A stretch of 38,348 nucleotides of DNA from Acidobacteriota bacterium (GTDB lineage: Bacteria > Acidobacteriota > Thermoanaerobaculia > Thermoanaerobaculales > Sulfomarinibacteraceae), in assembly GCA_015493585.1 (NCBI GenBank), contig WGCW01000145.1:1-38348 (forward strand). Direction: 5' to 3'. Below, in pieces: positions 1-7,529 of the stretch; position 1 is the stretch's first letter; each line of letters starts with the position of its first letter. The position numbers were made by a program, and so were the translations under genes. The notes below the pieces were generated by a model. The model made no database searches and was not told where the DNA came from. It saw only the letters and a list, made by a program, of their open reading frames with translations.

Positions 1-655
1 ATTCAACACTGTCCCCTACTCTCCGTTCTTCAAGACTGTGGAGCAAAGGAGTCAGAGGACAGTGTTGAATTTATGAGCCTTCCTCTGCGAACCCCTGCGG
101 TCGTTGCCCCCCGCCCAGATCCTTCGCGGTGCGCCTGCGGCACACCGCGAAGGATGACAGGGGGGAGGGAACCCCGAGTAGGGGACAGTGTTGAATTCAT
201 CTCAGCCTTGCTCTGCGAATCTCTCCGACCTCCGCGGTTGCCTTTTTCTCGCGGTCGTTCCTCCGCCCAGATTCTTCGTCGGCTGCGCCTCCTCAGAATG
301 ACATTGGGGGAAGAGCTGCGCCGTGGCAGAACACGAGTAGGGGACAGTGTTGAATAGTTGCTGCGAACGAAACGGGGTGACAGAAAGGCGATTCCCCCGC
401 CCAAATCCTTCGCGGTGCGCCTGCGGCACATCGCTCAGGATGACATGGGGGAGGGTGCGTTCGCCTTGGGTACAGCGTTCAGGATGACAGGGAGAGGGCG
501 GCTTCGCTTTCGGCACACGGCTCGGGATGACACGGAAAGTGGATGGGCTCAGGATGACAGGGGAGGTGAAGCAGCCAAGGATGACAGGGGAGGGAGTGAG
601 CGGCTCAAGAGGACAGTGGGGAGGCCATCCGAAGGAGGGGTTGCTCAGGCTGAGG
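1..655. repeat. Gene-free composite repeat region
   Basis: No convincing gene lies here; the ORF-track entries are repeat-derived. The 16-mer ATTCAACACTGTCCCC is at 1-16, and its reverse complement, GGGGACAGTGTTGAAT or a one-base variant, is at 55-70, 181-196 and 340-355. These inverted copies head three diverged tandem units of about 125-160 bp. Each unit then has CCGCCCA(G/A)AT(C/T)CTTCG and a GGATGACA/GAATGACA box. Unit 1 contains a long hairpin (ATCCTTCGCGGT at 119-130 pairing with ACCGCGAAGGAT at 144-155). From about 437 to 620 short boxes of the form aGGATGACAnGGGag recur at irregular spacing. The same 16-mer and boxes return at 24689-24972 and 38134-38348. I read this as non-coding, non-autonomous repeat DNA. 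Confidence 0.75.
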
Positions 656-1816
656 TTAGACGAGCTCGCGGAACAGCTCGTTGGAGAGGAGCCAGCCCCG
701 GGGGGTCAGGTGAACGCCGCCGGTCTCATCGGCGACGGCCAGGCCAAGCTCGAGGAACTCGCTCAGTTTGTCAGCAAAGGTGGGAAGTGCTTGCCGGACG
801 GCGGCAACGAGCCCCCCAGGTGCGCCCTCTGCGAGCCGAAGCTGGAGCATGACCTTCTGAGCGAGCTCATCCTTGGGGCTGAGGTGGTTGGACCAGGCCA
901 AGGGCCTCGTGCCTTGGCTCAGGGAGAGCAGATACCCGTGCAGGTTGTCGAGGTTGGCCCAGTGCCGTGGGCCGTCGAGCCCGTGTGCCGCGACACCCAG
1001 GGCATGAACCGGCGCACTGCGCCAGTACCGGATGTTGTGGCGTGCCATGTGTCCCGGAAGCGCGAAGTTGGAGATTTCGTAGTGAAGGTAGCCTGCCGAG
1101 GTCAACCAATCGTGCACCTGAAGGTACAGTCCGGCGGCCTGCTCATCGGTCGGGAACGCTTCCGGATGCCGGTTTGCATAGGTCCGGAGCCGGTGCGGCT
1201 TGTCCATTTCGAGCAGGTAGATCGAAATGTGATGGGGTCTGTAGGTCAGGATCTTGTCAACGGAGATCCGGAGCGATGCAACGGTCTGACGTGGAATCGC
1301 CAGCATGAGGTCCGCGTTGACCTGAAACCTTCCGTCTGTCAGGACCATCTCGAGCGCATTGGCCGCGGTCTGAGCCGTGTGACGCCGGTCGAGCAGCTCG
1401 AGCTCGGCGGGAACGAACGACTGGATGCCCATAGACAGCCTGTTGATGCCCGCGGCTGCCCAACGCTCCAGCAAGTGGGGAGAGAGATCTTCGGGGTTTG
1501 CCTCCGCCGTCACCTCCGCACCAGAGGCCAGTGGATACCGGGCCGAGAGGGTTGCAACGAGCCGTTCAAACAGTGGGATAGGGACCTGGGACGGTGTGCC
1601 ACCGCCGAAGTACAGTGTGTCAAGGCGGGTTCCGGCTTCGAGGTCGATCAGGCTGCTCTCCTGCTCGAGCGCTTCGATGTACGGCTCGATCAACCTGCTG
1701 TGTGTCGTCACGACGAACGTACAGTAGGAACATCGCGAGGCGCAGAAGGGGAGATGGACGTACAGTCCGGTACCCCGGCCGGACGAAGACCCATGTTCGT
1801 GCCGCTCACCGGGCAT
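656..1816 (-). CDS. hemW: HemW-like radical SAM protein (heme chaperone family)
   Basis: The 386-aa product begins its core with LYVHLPFC and has the radical-SAM cluster motif CASRCSYC (CX3CX2C) followed by T-F. That pattern fits HemW rather than the oxygen-independent coproporphyrinogen oxidase HemN, which has a further cysteine (CXC). The family signature YFGGGTPS and a HemW-type HNIRYWR segment follow. Family members bind a 4Fe-4S cluster and SAM, and HemW is thought to insert heme into respiratory proteins; older annotations call it coproporphyrinogen III oxidase. Length is normal for the family. The ATG at 1816 is the first available start and has no clear Shine-Dalgarno. A large hairpin lies just upstream. 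The gene is divergent from the TonB operon, which may be coincidental. Family membership is secure; heme-chaperone function is inferred from the family. Confidence 0.9.
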   Translation of the reverse strand: MPGERHEHGSSSGRGTGLYVHLPFCASRCSYCTFVVTTHSRLIEPYIEALEQESSLIDLEAGTRLDTLYFGGGTPSQVPIPLFERLVATLSARYPLASGAEVTAEANPEDLSPHLLERWAAAGINRLSMGIQSFVPAELELLDRRHTAQTAANALEMVLTDGRFQVNADLMLAIPRQTVASLRISVDKILTYRPHHISIYLLEMDKPHRLRTYANRHPEAFPTDEQAAGLYLQVHDWLTSAGYLHYEISNFALPGHMARHNIRYWRSAPVHALGVAAHGLDGPRHWANLDNLHGYLLSLSQGTRPLAWSNHLSPKDELAQKVMLQLRLAEGAPGGLVAAVRQALPTFADKLSEFLELGLAVADETGGVHLTPRGWLLSNELFRELV

Positions 1817-1832
1817 ACGGCATCATCCACAT

Positions 1833-1871
1833 GGTGGAGCCATTCTCCGTGGCGCGGGGAGGGGCGCCACC
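1833..1871 (-). promoter_or_regulatory. Hairpin just upstream of hemW
   Basis: GGTGGAGCC (1833-1841) pairs with GGCGCCACC (1863-1871) with one mismatch, enclosing a second short CTCC/GGAG pairing. It lies 17 nt before the hemW start codon on the minus strand, so it would fold in the 5' leader if transcription starts upstream. There is no T-run, so it is not a normal terminator. A role in controlling hemW translation is speculation. The rest of 1872-2193 shows no gene or clear signal. Confidence 0.35.
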
Positions 1872-2193
1872 TTGGCTTCGAGAGTCTGCCACGGCGGCAT
1901 TCCAAATGCCCGGGATCGAAGGGGGCTCGTGATGGGCCTCTGCCACACCATACGCCCAGTCTACCGCACGTCATGCCAGGAAGACGTACGCGCACTGCTT
2001 TTGAGCGAGCCCGCATGAGATTGATGAGGGTTTGTGACGAAAGGGGCGATGCTGTGCGTGGCGGCGTCCTCGCACGACCAGGGAATGAAGGCGCACTCGT
2101 GGTACGTCGAGCAATCGAATCGAGAAGACGCCGCGAGGCGCTGTGCATCGCACCTTGCAGGAAAAGACTCATGAATCGTGCGGGCCAAGCCTG

Positions 2194-2222
2194 TTCCAAA
2201 TAGGCACGCGAATTGCTATTGT
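2194..2222 (+). promoter_or_regulatory. Possible leaderless promoter of tonB-exbB-exbD
   Basis: A -10-like TATTGT (2217-2222) sits 7 nt before the GTG at 2230. A weak -35, TTCCAA (2194-2199), is 17 bp upstream. There is no Shine-Dalgarno before 2230. The geometry matches several other genes in this window and would place +1 at the start codon. Confidence 0.35.
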
Positions 2223-2229
2223 CGAACGC

Positions 2230-3165
2230 GTGCGAGATGATGCTGGCCCGTTTCGCAGGGCGTTGGAGCTCTCTGTACTCCTTCACCTCCTGCTCATTTT
2301 TCTCTTGATCCCCTCGGTGGGGAAGGTGTGGCCGGTGGCATCCGCGCTCTCGCACAAGCTTGCCTTACACCCCGTTGCCAAGGAAAAGCCGCTGAAGTTT
2401 GAGCTGGTCAACCTGCCCAACGACCGGGAAGAAAAGCCGTCTAAGCCAAAGGCGGCGTTGTCAGATAAGAACCGGCGGGCCCACGGCGGTCAAGGGCGTC
2501 CTGGCGCGGTGCGGCCTGGGACACACGGCAACACTCCCGAGATCGTCAAGTCGCAGGGTGCAAACTTTCTGGGGCGGGGGGCGCCCGCCAACCGTTCGGT
2601 CCCGCGTCCCCTTCGAAGGCGTCCGGTCCAGCCCAGGCAGGTTCCACCGCACGTGACAAAACCGCAGAGGGCGCCCAGTGAGAATCGGGCGGAGGGTGCC
2701 GGCAAGCGGGCGCAACCGGCGAGGCCGAGACCCCCGGCCATTCAGCTGCCGCCGCCAAATGCATGGGCCTTGCCGCCCGATGCAGGCGGGATCCCGGAAG
2801 CGCCGGATCGCAAGGGTGGTTCCGTCGATACGGGCGGACTCTCGTTCGACACCCAATGGTACAACTGGGGGCCGTACGCTGCCGCGATGCTGCGGAAGAT
2901 TCGCCGTCACTGGCGGATTCCGGAAATCGCGCGTCTCGGTGTTCCGGGCGTTGCGAAGATCCGTTTTTACATCGAGCGGGATGGAACCGTGACCGGTCTG
3001 AAGATCATTGGAGAATCGGGAAAGCCTCCGATGGACTTTGCAGCGCGGGACGCCATCGCCACTTCATCGCCCTTCGAGCCGCTCCCCAAGGATTTGGCTG
3101 GTGTCGACCGGGAGGGTGTGACGATTACCTTTTTCTATAACATGCGTCCTCCGGATGAGGAATAG
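2230..3165 (+). CDS. tonB: TonB-family energy transducer
   Basis: The product is about 311 aa. It has a short cytoplasmic N-terminus, one membrane helix (VLLHLLLIFLLIP), a long periplasmic linker rich in Pro, Arg and Lys, and a C-terminal TonB domain (YAAAMLRKIRRHW, then RDGTVTGLKIIGESG). TonB proteins carry proton-motive-force energy from ExbB-ExbD in the inner membrane to outer-membrane receptors for siderophores, heme, vitamin B12 or sugars. ExbB and ExbD follow directly, which supports the assignment. The ORF is open from a GTG at 2143, but the segment 2143-2229 adds no recognisable signal. I prefer the GTG at 2230, which leaves the helix near the N-terminus and has a -10-like box 7 nt upstream. 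No TonB-dependent receptor is in the window, so the cargo is unknown. A TolA-like role is possible but no TolB or Pal is adjacent. Confidence 0.8.
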   Translation: MRDDAGPFRRALELSVLLHLLLIFLLIPSVGKVWPVASALSHKLALHPVAKEKPLKFELVNLPNDREEKPSKPKAALSDKNRRAHGGQGRPGAVRPGTHGNTPEIVKSQGANFLGRGAPANRSVPRPLRRRPVQPRQVPPHVTKPQRAPSENRAEGAGKRAQPARPRPPAIQLPPPNAWALPPDAGGIPEAPDRKGGSVDTGGLSFDTQWYNWGPYAAAMLRKIRRHWRIPEIARLGVPGVAKIRFYIERDGTVTGLKIIGESGKPPMDFAARDAIATSSPFEPLPKDLAGVDREGVTITFFYNMRPPDEE

Positions 3166-3178
3166 AAAGGACAAACAG

Positions 3179-3805
3179 ATGATTGATGTTCTCGTGTCAG
3201 GCGGCCCCGTGATGATCCCGTTGCTGCTGCTGTCTCTCCTGGCAGTGGCGATCATCATTGAGCGGTTATGGGCGCTCCGGCGGAAGAACTTTCTCGATGA
3301 ACGGACGGTTTCAACCCTTTCGCAACTCCTTGTCCAAAGGGATTTCGGCCATGCGGACGAGTTTTGCAGACGCCATCCAGGTCCGTTCACGCAGCTCGTT
3401 TCGACACTGATCCAGTACCGCGATGCGCCGTACGAGGAGGTCAAGGAAGCGCTTGAAGATACGGGCAGGAGAGAGCTCAAAGGGCTGGAACGGGGACTGC
3501 CGGCCCTTTCGACGGTGGTGGCCGGGGCGCCGCTCCTCGGTCTCCTCGGAACCGTGCTCGGCATGATCAAGATCTTTTCCGTGGTGGCAACGACGGGAAG
3601 CGGGGTTGCGGAAAAGCTCTCAGAAGGGATCGCCGAAGCCCTGATTACGACGGCGACTGGGCTGATCATCGCCATCCCCGTTCTGTTCGTCTACGCGTAC
3701 CTCGAAGCGCGCGCCGAGAACATCCTCTCGGATATCGAGGAACGAATTGCAGACTTCACACATCTCGTTCGGAAACCGGCCGGACACAACGAAGGGAGCT
3801 CGTGA
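3179..3805 (+). CDS. exbB: ExbB/TolQ-family proton channel subunit
   Basis: This 208-aa inner-membrane protein has an N-terminal helix (VMIPLLLLSLLAVAIIIERLW), a cytoplasmic helical domain, and two further helices starting near ALSTVVAGAPLLGLLGTV and ITTATGLIIAIPVLFVYAYLE. The LLGLLGTVLGMI segment is typical of the MotA/TolQ/ExbB family. With ExbD it forms the proton-driven motor that powers TonB. The start is the ATG at 3179, preceded by AGAAAGGA at good spacing. The ORF-track start at 3155 lies inside tonB and is less likely. It begins 13 nt after tonB and its stop overlaps the start of exbD, so the three genes are translated as one operon. The short N-terminus resembles many non-enterobacterial ExbB proteins. 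Confidence 0.92.
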   Translation: MIDVLVSGGPVMIPLLLLSLLAVAIIIERLWALRRKNFLDERTVSTLSQLLVQRDFGHADEFCRRHPGPFTQLVSTLIQYRDAPYEEVKEALEDTGRRELKGLERGLPALSTVVAGAPLLGLLGTVLGMIKIFSVVATTGSGVAEKLSEGIAEALITTATGLIIAIPVLFVYAYLEARAENILSDIEERIADFTHLVRKPAGHNEGSS

Positions 3806-4233
3806 TGCGGTTGGCAAAGCTGGGCAGGCACAGCAAGCCGGAGATCCAGATGTCGTCCCTGATTGACGTGGTCTTCTTGCTGCTGCTCTTCTATGCCGTC
3901 ACGACGCAGTTTGTCAGCAATCAGCGCCTGAAGCTCAAGCTTCCTGAGGCCAAGACATCTCAGGCGGTCGGCCGGAACGAGGCGCAGAAAATGCCCGTGG
4001 TCACCGTGGCCAAGGATGGCAGTATCTGGATCGATGGCAGGCGCGTTTCAGATGCCGATCTTGAGCGCACGCTCAAGACGGCACTGGCGAACCGGCCGAA
4101 GAAGGCCATTGTCTTGAAGGGTGACCGCGGAGCGGATTACGGAATTGTCGTGCATGTGTTGGACGTCGCCCGTTCCATTGGAGCTACGTCCATTCAGATG
4201 TCGACCGTCAAACCTCAGAAAGCGCCAGAATGA
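3805..4233 (+). CDS. exbD: ExbD/TolR-family motor subunit
   Basis: This 142-aa protein has one N-terminal membrane helix (SSLIDVVFLLLLFYAVTTQF) and a periplasmic ExbD domain. Asp21 lies at the start of the helix and matches the conserved proton-carrying aspartate of ExbD/TolR. The sequence KPEIQMSSLIDVVF is characteristic of the family. The ATG at 3805 overlaps the exbB stop (TGATG), with GGGAG upstream; an in-frame GTG lies one codon earlier. The gene ends 5 nt before the convergent arsR gene, and I see no terminator between them. Confidence 0.92.
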   Translation: MRLAKLGRHSKPEIQMSSLIDVVFLLLLFYAVTTQFVSNQRLKLKLPEAKTSQAVGRNEAQKMPVVTVAKDGSIWIDGRRVSDADLERTLKTALANRPKKAIVLKGDRGADYGIVVHVLDVARSIGATSIQMSTVKPQKAPE

Positions 4234-4238
4234 AGCGG

Positions 4239-4610
4239 CTAGCCTTCGTTGGCGTGAACGACGCCGGTGTCCATCAGGTGACGAACGTGCTCGTCGGCGA
4301 GGCTGTAGTGGACCATGCGTCCATCGCGTCTCGCGCGGACGAGATCACGATCGCGGAGGAGCCTCAGCTGATGGCTGACCGCCGAGACCGAGAGATCGAC
4401 GACGATGGCGAGATCGCACACGCACAGCTCCTTGGAGATTGTCAGGGCATGCAGGATCCTCAGCCGCGTCGGATCGCTCAGCGCGGAAAACAGCCTACTC
4501 AGCCGCTCGATGTTCCGGGCGGGCAAGGCGTGCTCCTTGGCATATTTGACCGCTTCAGGGTCGATCTCGTGGACAGTACAAACGTCGCCATCGAGCCTGG
4601 TCGTATCCAT
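4239..4610 (-). CDS. ArsR/SmtB-family metal-sensing repressor, probably Zn(II)
   Basis: This 123-aa winged-helix protein has the ArsR core (ALSDPTRLRIL), the metal-site motif ELCVCDLA (Cys63, Cys65, Asp66), a recognition helix (VSAVSHQLRLL) and the wing RRDGRMVHYSL. Asp106, His108, His119 and Glu122 reproduce the spacing (+2, +11, +3) of the alpha-5 zinc site of SmtB. Cys11 and His14 near the N-terminus could complete an alpha-3N site like those of SmtB, ZiaR and CadC. Such proteins release DNA when they bind Zn, Cd, Pb or Co. The residues seen favour Zn(II), though CVC also occurs in As(III) sensors. No metal pump or metallothionein gene is adjacent, so its targets are unknown. The gene is convergent with exbD and divergent from metK. 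Confidence 0.88.
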   Translation of the reverse strand: MDTTRLDGDVCTVHEIDPEAVKYAKEHALPARNIERLSRLFSALSDPTRLRILHALTISKELCVCDLAIVVDLSVSAVSHQLRLLRDRDLVRARRDGRMVHYSLADEHVRHLMDTGVVHANEG

Positions 4611-4616
4611 GTGAGC

Positions 4617-4645
4617 ATTCTTTCAGATTTGGACCGGTTCGTCAA
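4617..4645 (-). promoter_or_regulatory. Putative sigma70 promoter of the arsR-type gene
   Basis: On the minus strand TTGACG (4640-4645) and AAGAAT (4617-4622) are separated by 17 bp. The ATG follows the -10 by 6 nt, so the transcript would start at or next to the start codon, i.e. be leaderless. A small palindrome TCAATGATTGA at 4671-4681 lies upstream and could be an operator, but it is short. Confidence 0.5.
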
Positions 4646-4820
4646 GGAGCTCTGGGAACCTCTTGAACGGTCAATGATTGATAGGGCCAGGACGACAGCA
4701 ATCGGTGCTGGTTCCGTTCGTTTGTTGCAGCATTTGCGCAAGTCAGTCATCGCGAGTCCAGCGGTGCTGCATCTCTCATTTCCGGAGGAAGCTGTGCGAT
4801 GTTCTGGCGCATCTGCACGA

Positions 4821-4850
4821 TTGACCACTGAGAAGAGAAGGTGCTATTTT
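4821..4850 (+). promoter_or_regulatory. Putative metK promoter
   Basis: TTGACC (4821-4826) and TATTTT (4845-4850) are 18 bp apart. Transcription would start near 4857, just before the metK Shine-Dalgarno. This leaves no room for a SAM riboswitch. Confidence 0.5.
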
Positions 4851-4870
4851 CGAGCGGCAAGGAGGGTCTG

Positions 4871-6022
4871 ATGGCACAGAACGGCATGCATCTCTTTACA
4901 TCTGAATCAGTTACTGAGGGTCATCCCGACAAGATCGCCGACCAAATCTCAGACGCAATTCTCGATGCGGTTCTCGAGGGAGATCCGCATGGACGTGTGG
5001 CGTGCGAGACGATGGTGACGACCGGTCTGGCGTTCATCGCCGGTGAGATTACGACCAAGGTATACGTCGACTTTCCGAGCATCGTCAGGGAGACGATCAA
5101 GAACATCGGGTACACGCGGGCGAAGTTCGGGTTCGATTACGCAACGTGCGCCGTCGTGTCATCGATTGATCCCCAGTCCCCCGATATCGCTATGGGGGTC
5201 GATCAGGGTGGAGCGGGCGACCAGGGGTTGATGTTCGGCTTTGCCTGCAACGAGACGCCGGAGCTCATGCCTTATCCGATCATGATGGCGCACAAGCTGA
5301 CCATGCGGCTGACCGAGGCGCGAAAGACCGGGGAGCTCGACTGGCTGCGTCCCGATGGCAAGAGCCAGGTGACCGTCGAATACGAGGGGAATACGCCCGT
5401 ACGGATTGAGGCGGTCGTGGTCTCCTGTCAACACTCAGACCTGATCCCGATGAACGAGCTGCGCGAGGATATCCGTGAAACCGTCATCAACCGGGTGCTT
5501 CCGGCCTCGATGATCGACGAGCACACGAAGATCTACATCAATCCAACGGGGCGCTTCGTTGTAGGCGGCCCTCAGGGCGATTGCGGTCTGACCGGGCGGA
5601 AGATCATCGTCGATACCTACGGGGGCGTCGGCTCTCATGGCGGCGGTGCCTTCTCCGGCAAGGATCCCAGCAAAGTCGACCGGTCGGCCTCGTACATGGC
5701 GCGCCATGTCGCGAAGAATATCGTTGCGGCCGGTCTTGCCGAACGGGTCGAAGTCCAGTTGGCCTATGCGATCGGCGTTGCCGATCCCGTTTCGATCATG
5801 ATCGATACGTTTGGTACGGGAAAGGTGCCAGAGGACACGCTCAAGAACGCGATTCGAAACGTTTTTCCGCTTCAGCCGCGGGCGATCATTGAGTACCTCG
5901 ATCTGTTGCGGCCGATCTACAGAAAGACCGCTTCATACGGGCATTTCGGACGTCTGGATCCTGATTTTACGTGGGAGCGGACGGATCGGATCGATGATCT
6001 TAGGACGGCATGTGGCCTGTAA
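4871..6022 (+). CDS. metK: S-adenosylmethionine synthetase
   Basis: This enzyme makes SAM from ATP and methionine in the cytoplasm. The 383-aa length matches bacterial MetK (about 384 aa). The N-terminus [13 protein letters not shown] carries the ATP-binding histidine. The [12 protein letters not shown] loop and the [17 protein letters not shown] segment are family signatures of the active site. The ATG at 4871 follows GGAGGG; the ORF-track start at 4841 has no ribosome site and lies inside the promoter. A sensor kinase gene follows after 27 nt on the same strand, so the two are probably co-transcribed. I see no broken or missing catalytic motif. Confidence 0.97.
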   Translation: MAQNGMHLFTSESVTEGHPDKIADQISDAILDAVLEGDPHGRVACETMVTTGLAFIAGEITTKVYVDFPSIVRETIKNIGYTRAKFGFDYATCAVVSSIDPQSPDIAMGVDQGGAGDQGLMFGFACNETPELMPYPIMMAHKLTMRLTEARKTGELDWLRPDGKSQVTVEYEGNTPVRIEAVVVSCQHSDLIPMNELREDIRETVINRVLPASMIDEHTKIYINPTGRFVVGGPQGDCGLTGRKIIVDTYGGVGSHGGGAFSGKDPSKVDRSASYMARHVAKNIVAAGLAERVEVQLAYAIGVADPVSIMIDTFGTGKVPEDTLKNAIRNVFPLQPRAIIEYLDLLRPIYRKTASYGHFGRLDPDFTWERTDRIDDLRTACGL

Positions 6023-6049
6023 TGGGCCTTGGGAACGGGGTGGATCCGG

Positions 6050-7462
6050 ATGATGGCCCGGCTGCTTCGCCGGATGCGCCGGGTGCCGGACGGGCAGGGT
6101 GAAAGTGCGAAGTCCGGCCGTCATAGCCTGCGATTCCAACAGCAGTACATGCTGGCAGCCGGTGTCTTTGCCCTGGCCGTCGTTGCCATCATCCTGCTTT
6201 TCGGTCATCTGATCTCACGGTCTCTTTCAAAACGATACCTTGAAGATGTCCTGATTGCGGGCCGTGAGGATGCGAATCAGTTAGCAAAAGAGATGGCGAA
6301 GCAGGGCGGGACGAACGTGTACGACGTCATCGAGAAAAACCGGGAGGTTCTGCAACAGCACGTTGCGGGGCTTGCCCAGAAGCTGGTTTTCCAGTCGATT
6401 ACGGTGACGGACAAGAACGGTAAAGTCGTCTACAGGGCGTCCTTCCGGTCTCAGGAGAATATCCCGTCCAGCCTCGCGACGAAGGAGCTGGAGGTCGGTG
6501 GAAACCTCTCCGATCAGGTCGTCAAGGAAACGCAGGATAGCTATCAAATCCCGGCCCCGATCGGAAAGATCGGCGAGGTCATTCTGTCTGTCAGCAAGGG
6601 CAAGCTGGCCAAGCGCGTCGTCCGACTGCGGCGGCAACTCTTGCAACAGACGATGACCGTAGCAGGAGCCACGCTTCTGACCCTGATCGGCGCGTTCTTC
6701 TTCGTGTGGCACCTCGTCGAGCGCACCCAGAGACTCGAAGCGAAGAAGAAAGAAGCAGAAGAGCTGGCGGCTCTCGGCTCGTTGGCGGCGAATCTGGCGC
6801 ACGAGATCAGAAACCCGCTGAACTCTATCAACCTCAATCTCGAGATGCTGGAGGAGGATCTCCAGGCTCAAGACGCCGGCACGCGCGAATCGCTCGTCTC
6901 CACGCGGCGTGAAGTTGGCCGCCTCTCCCGGCTCATGACCGATTTCTTGACGTACGCACGCCCGCAGGGTGCGCTCCGGGAACAGGTCCGGCTGGCGCCG
7001 CTCCTCCACAACATGGAAGCATTCCTCCGGGCGGAGGCCGCCGAGGCGAAGGTTCATTTACGTTTGGCGCAGGACCTGCCGGATGTGACGATTCGCGGTG
7101 ACGAGGGCCAGCTGCGCCAGGTGCTGATCAACCTCGTGCTCAATGCGGTTCAGGCGGTCAAGGACCTTGAACCGGCCCGGCGGGTCGTCGAGCTGGTGAT
7201 GGAGGTTCGCGAACATGAGGTTGCACTGTTGGTCAGAGACAGGGGAGAGGGCGTGCCCAACGAGGAGCTCGGACGGATCAAAGAGGCCTTCTATACCAAA
7301 CGCCCCGGTGGAACGGGTTTGGGACTGGCCGTTGCCGAGCGGGTGGCCAGGAACCACGGCGGGCGTTTGAGCCTGCGCAACCTGGATTCTGAGGGTTTTG
7401 AAGCTGGTGTTGTGTTGCCCTTGCCCGATGAGGATGTCAAGATAGACGGGGTTGGGGGCTAA
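6050..7462 (+). CDS. Membrane sensor histidine kinase, orphan
   Basis: The product is about 470 aa. Its order is a short basic N-terminus, a first membrane helix (YMLAAGVFALAVVAIILLF), a periplasmic sensor of about 135 residues, a second helix (TLLTLIGAFFFVWHLV), a short helical linker without a clear HAMP domain, a HisKA domain (LAHEIRNPLNSI, phospho-acceptor His) and an HATPase domain (N box NLVLNAVQAV, then DRGEGVP and GTGLGLAVAERVARNHGG). The catalytic part resembles the NtrB/ZraS group, which usually signals to sigma54 activators. No response regulator is next to it. I chose the ATG at 6050, preceded by GGGGTGG; a TTG at 6029 is the alternative. It lies directly after metK; the link may be transcriptional only. 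The signal sensed is unknown. Confidence 0.9.
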   Translation: MMARLLRRMRRVPDGQGESAKSGRHSLRFQQQYMLAAGVFALAVVAIILLFGHLISRSLSKRYLEDVLIAGREDANQLAKEMAKQGGTNVYDVIEKNREVLQQHVAGLAQKLVFQSITVTDKNGKVVYRASFRSQENIPSSLATKELEVGGNLSDQVVKETQDSYQIPAPIGKIGEVILSVSKGKLAKRVVRLRRQLLQQTMTVAGATLLTLIGAFFFVWHLVERTQRLEAKKKEAEELAALGSLAANLAHEIRNPLNSINLNLEMLEEDLQAQDAGTRESLVSTRREVGRLSRLMTDFLTYARPQGALREQVRLAPLLHNMEAFLRAEAAEAKVHLRLAQDLPDVTIRGDEGQLRQVLINLVLNAVQAVKDLEPARRVVELVMEVREHEVALLVRDRGEGVPNEELGRIKEAFYTKRPGGTGLGLAVAERVARNHGGRLSLRNLDSEGFEAGVVLPLPDEDVKIDGVGG

Positions 7463-7529
7463 GATTCCAAAGCCGTTGTATGATGCGTAGGATGAAAGAG
7501 GCGGGCGTGCAACCCGCTAGGAGGACTGA

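Noticed and set aside
437-620. CRISPR-like array
   Set aside because: Boxes are about 8-14 bp with irregular spacing, no uniform repeat or spacer length, and no cas genes.
527-2203. 558-aa plus-strand ORF over hemW
   Set aside because: Antisense shadow of the well-supported hemW; no recognisable motif.
4611-4870. SAM riboswitch before metK
   Set aside because: No SAM-I or SAM-II core is visible and the putative promoter leaves only about 14 nt of leader.
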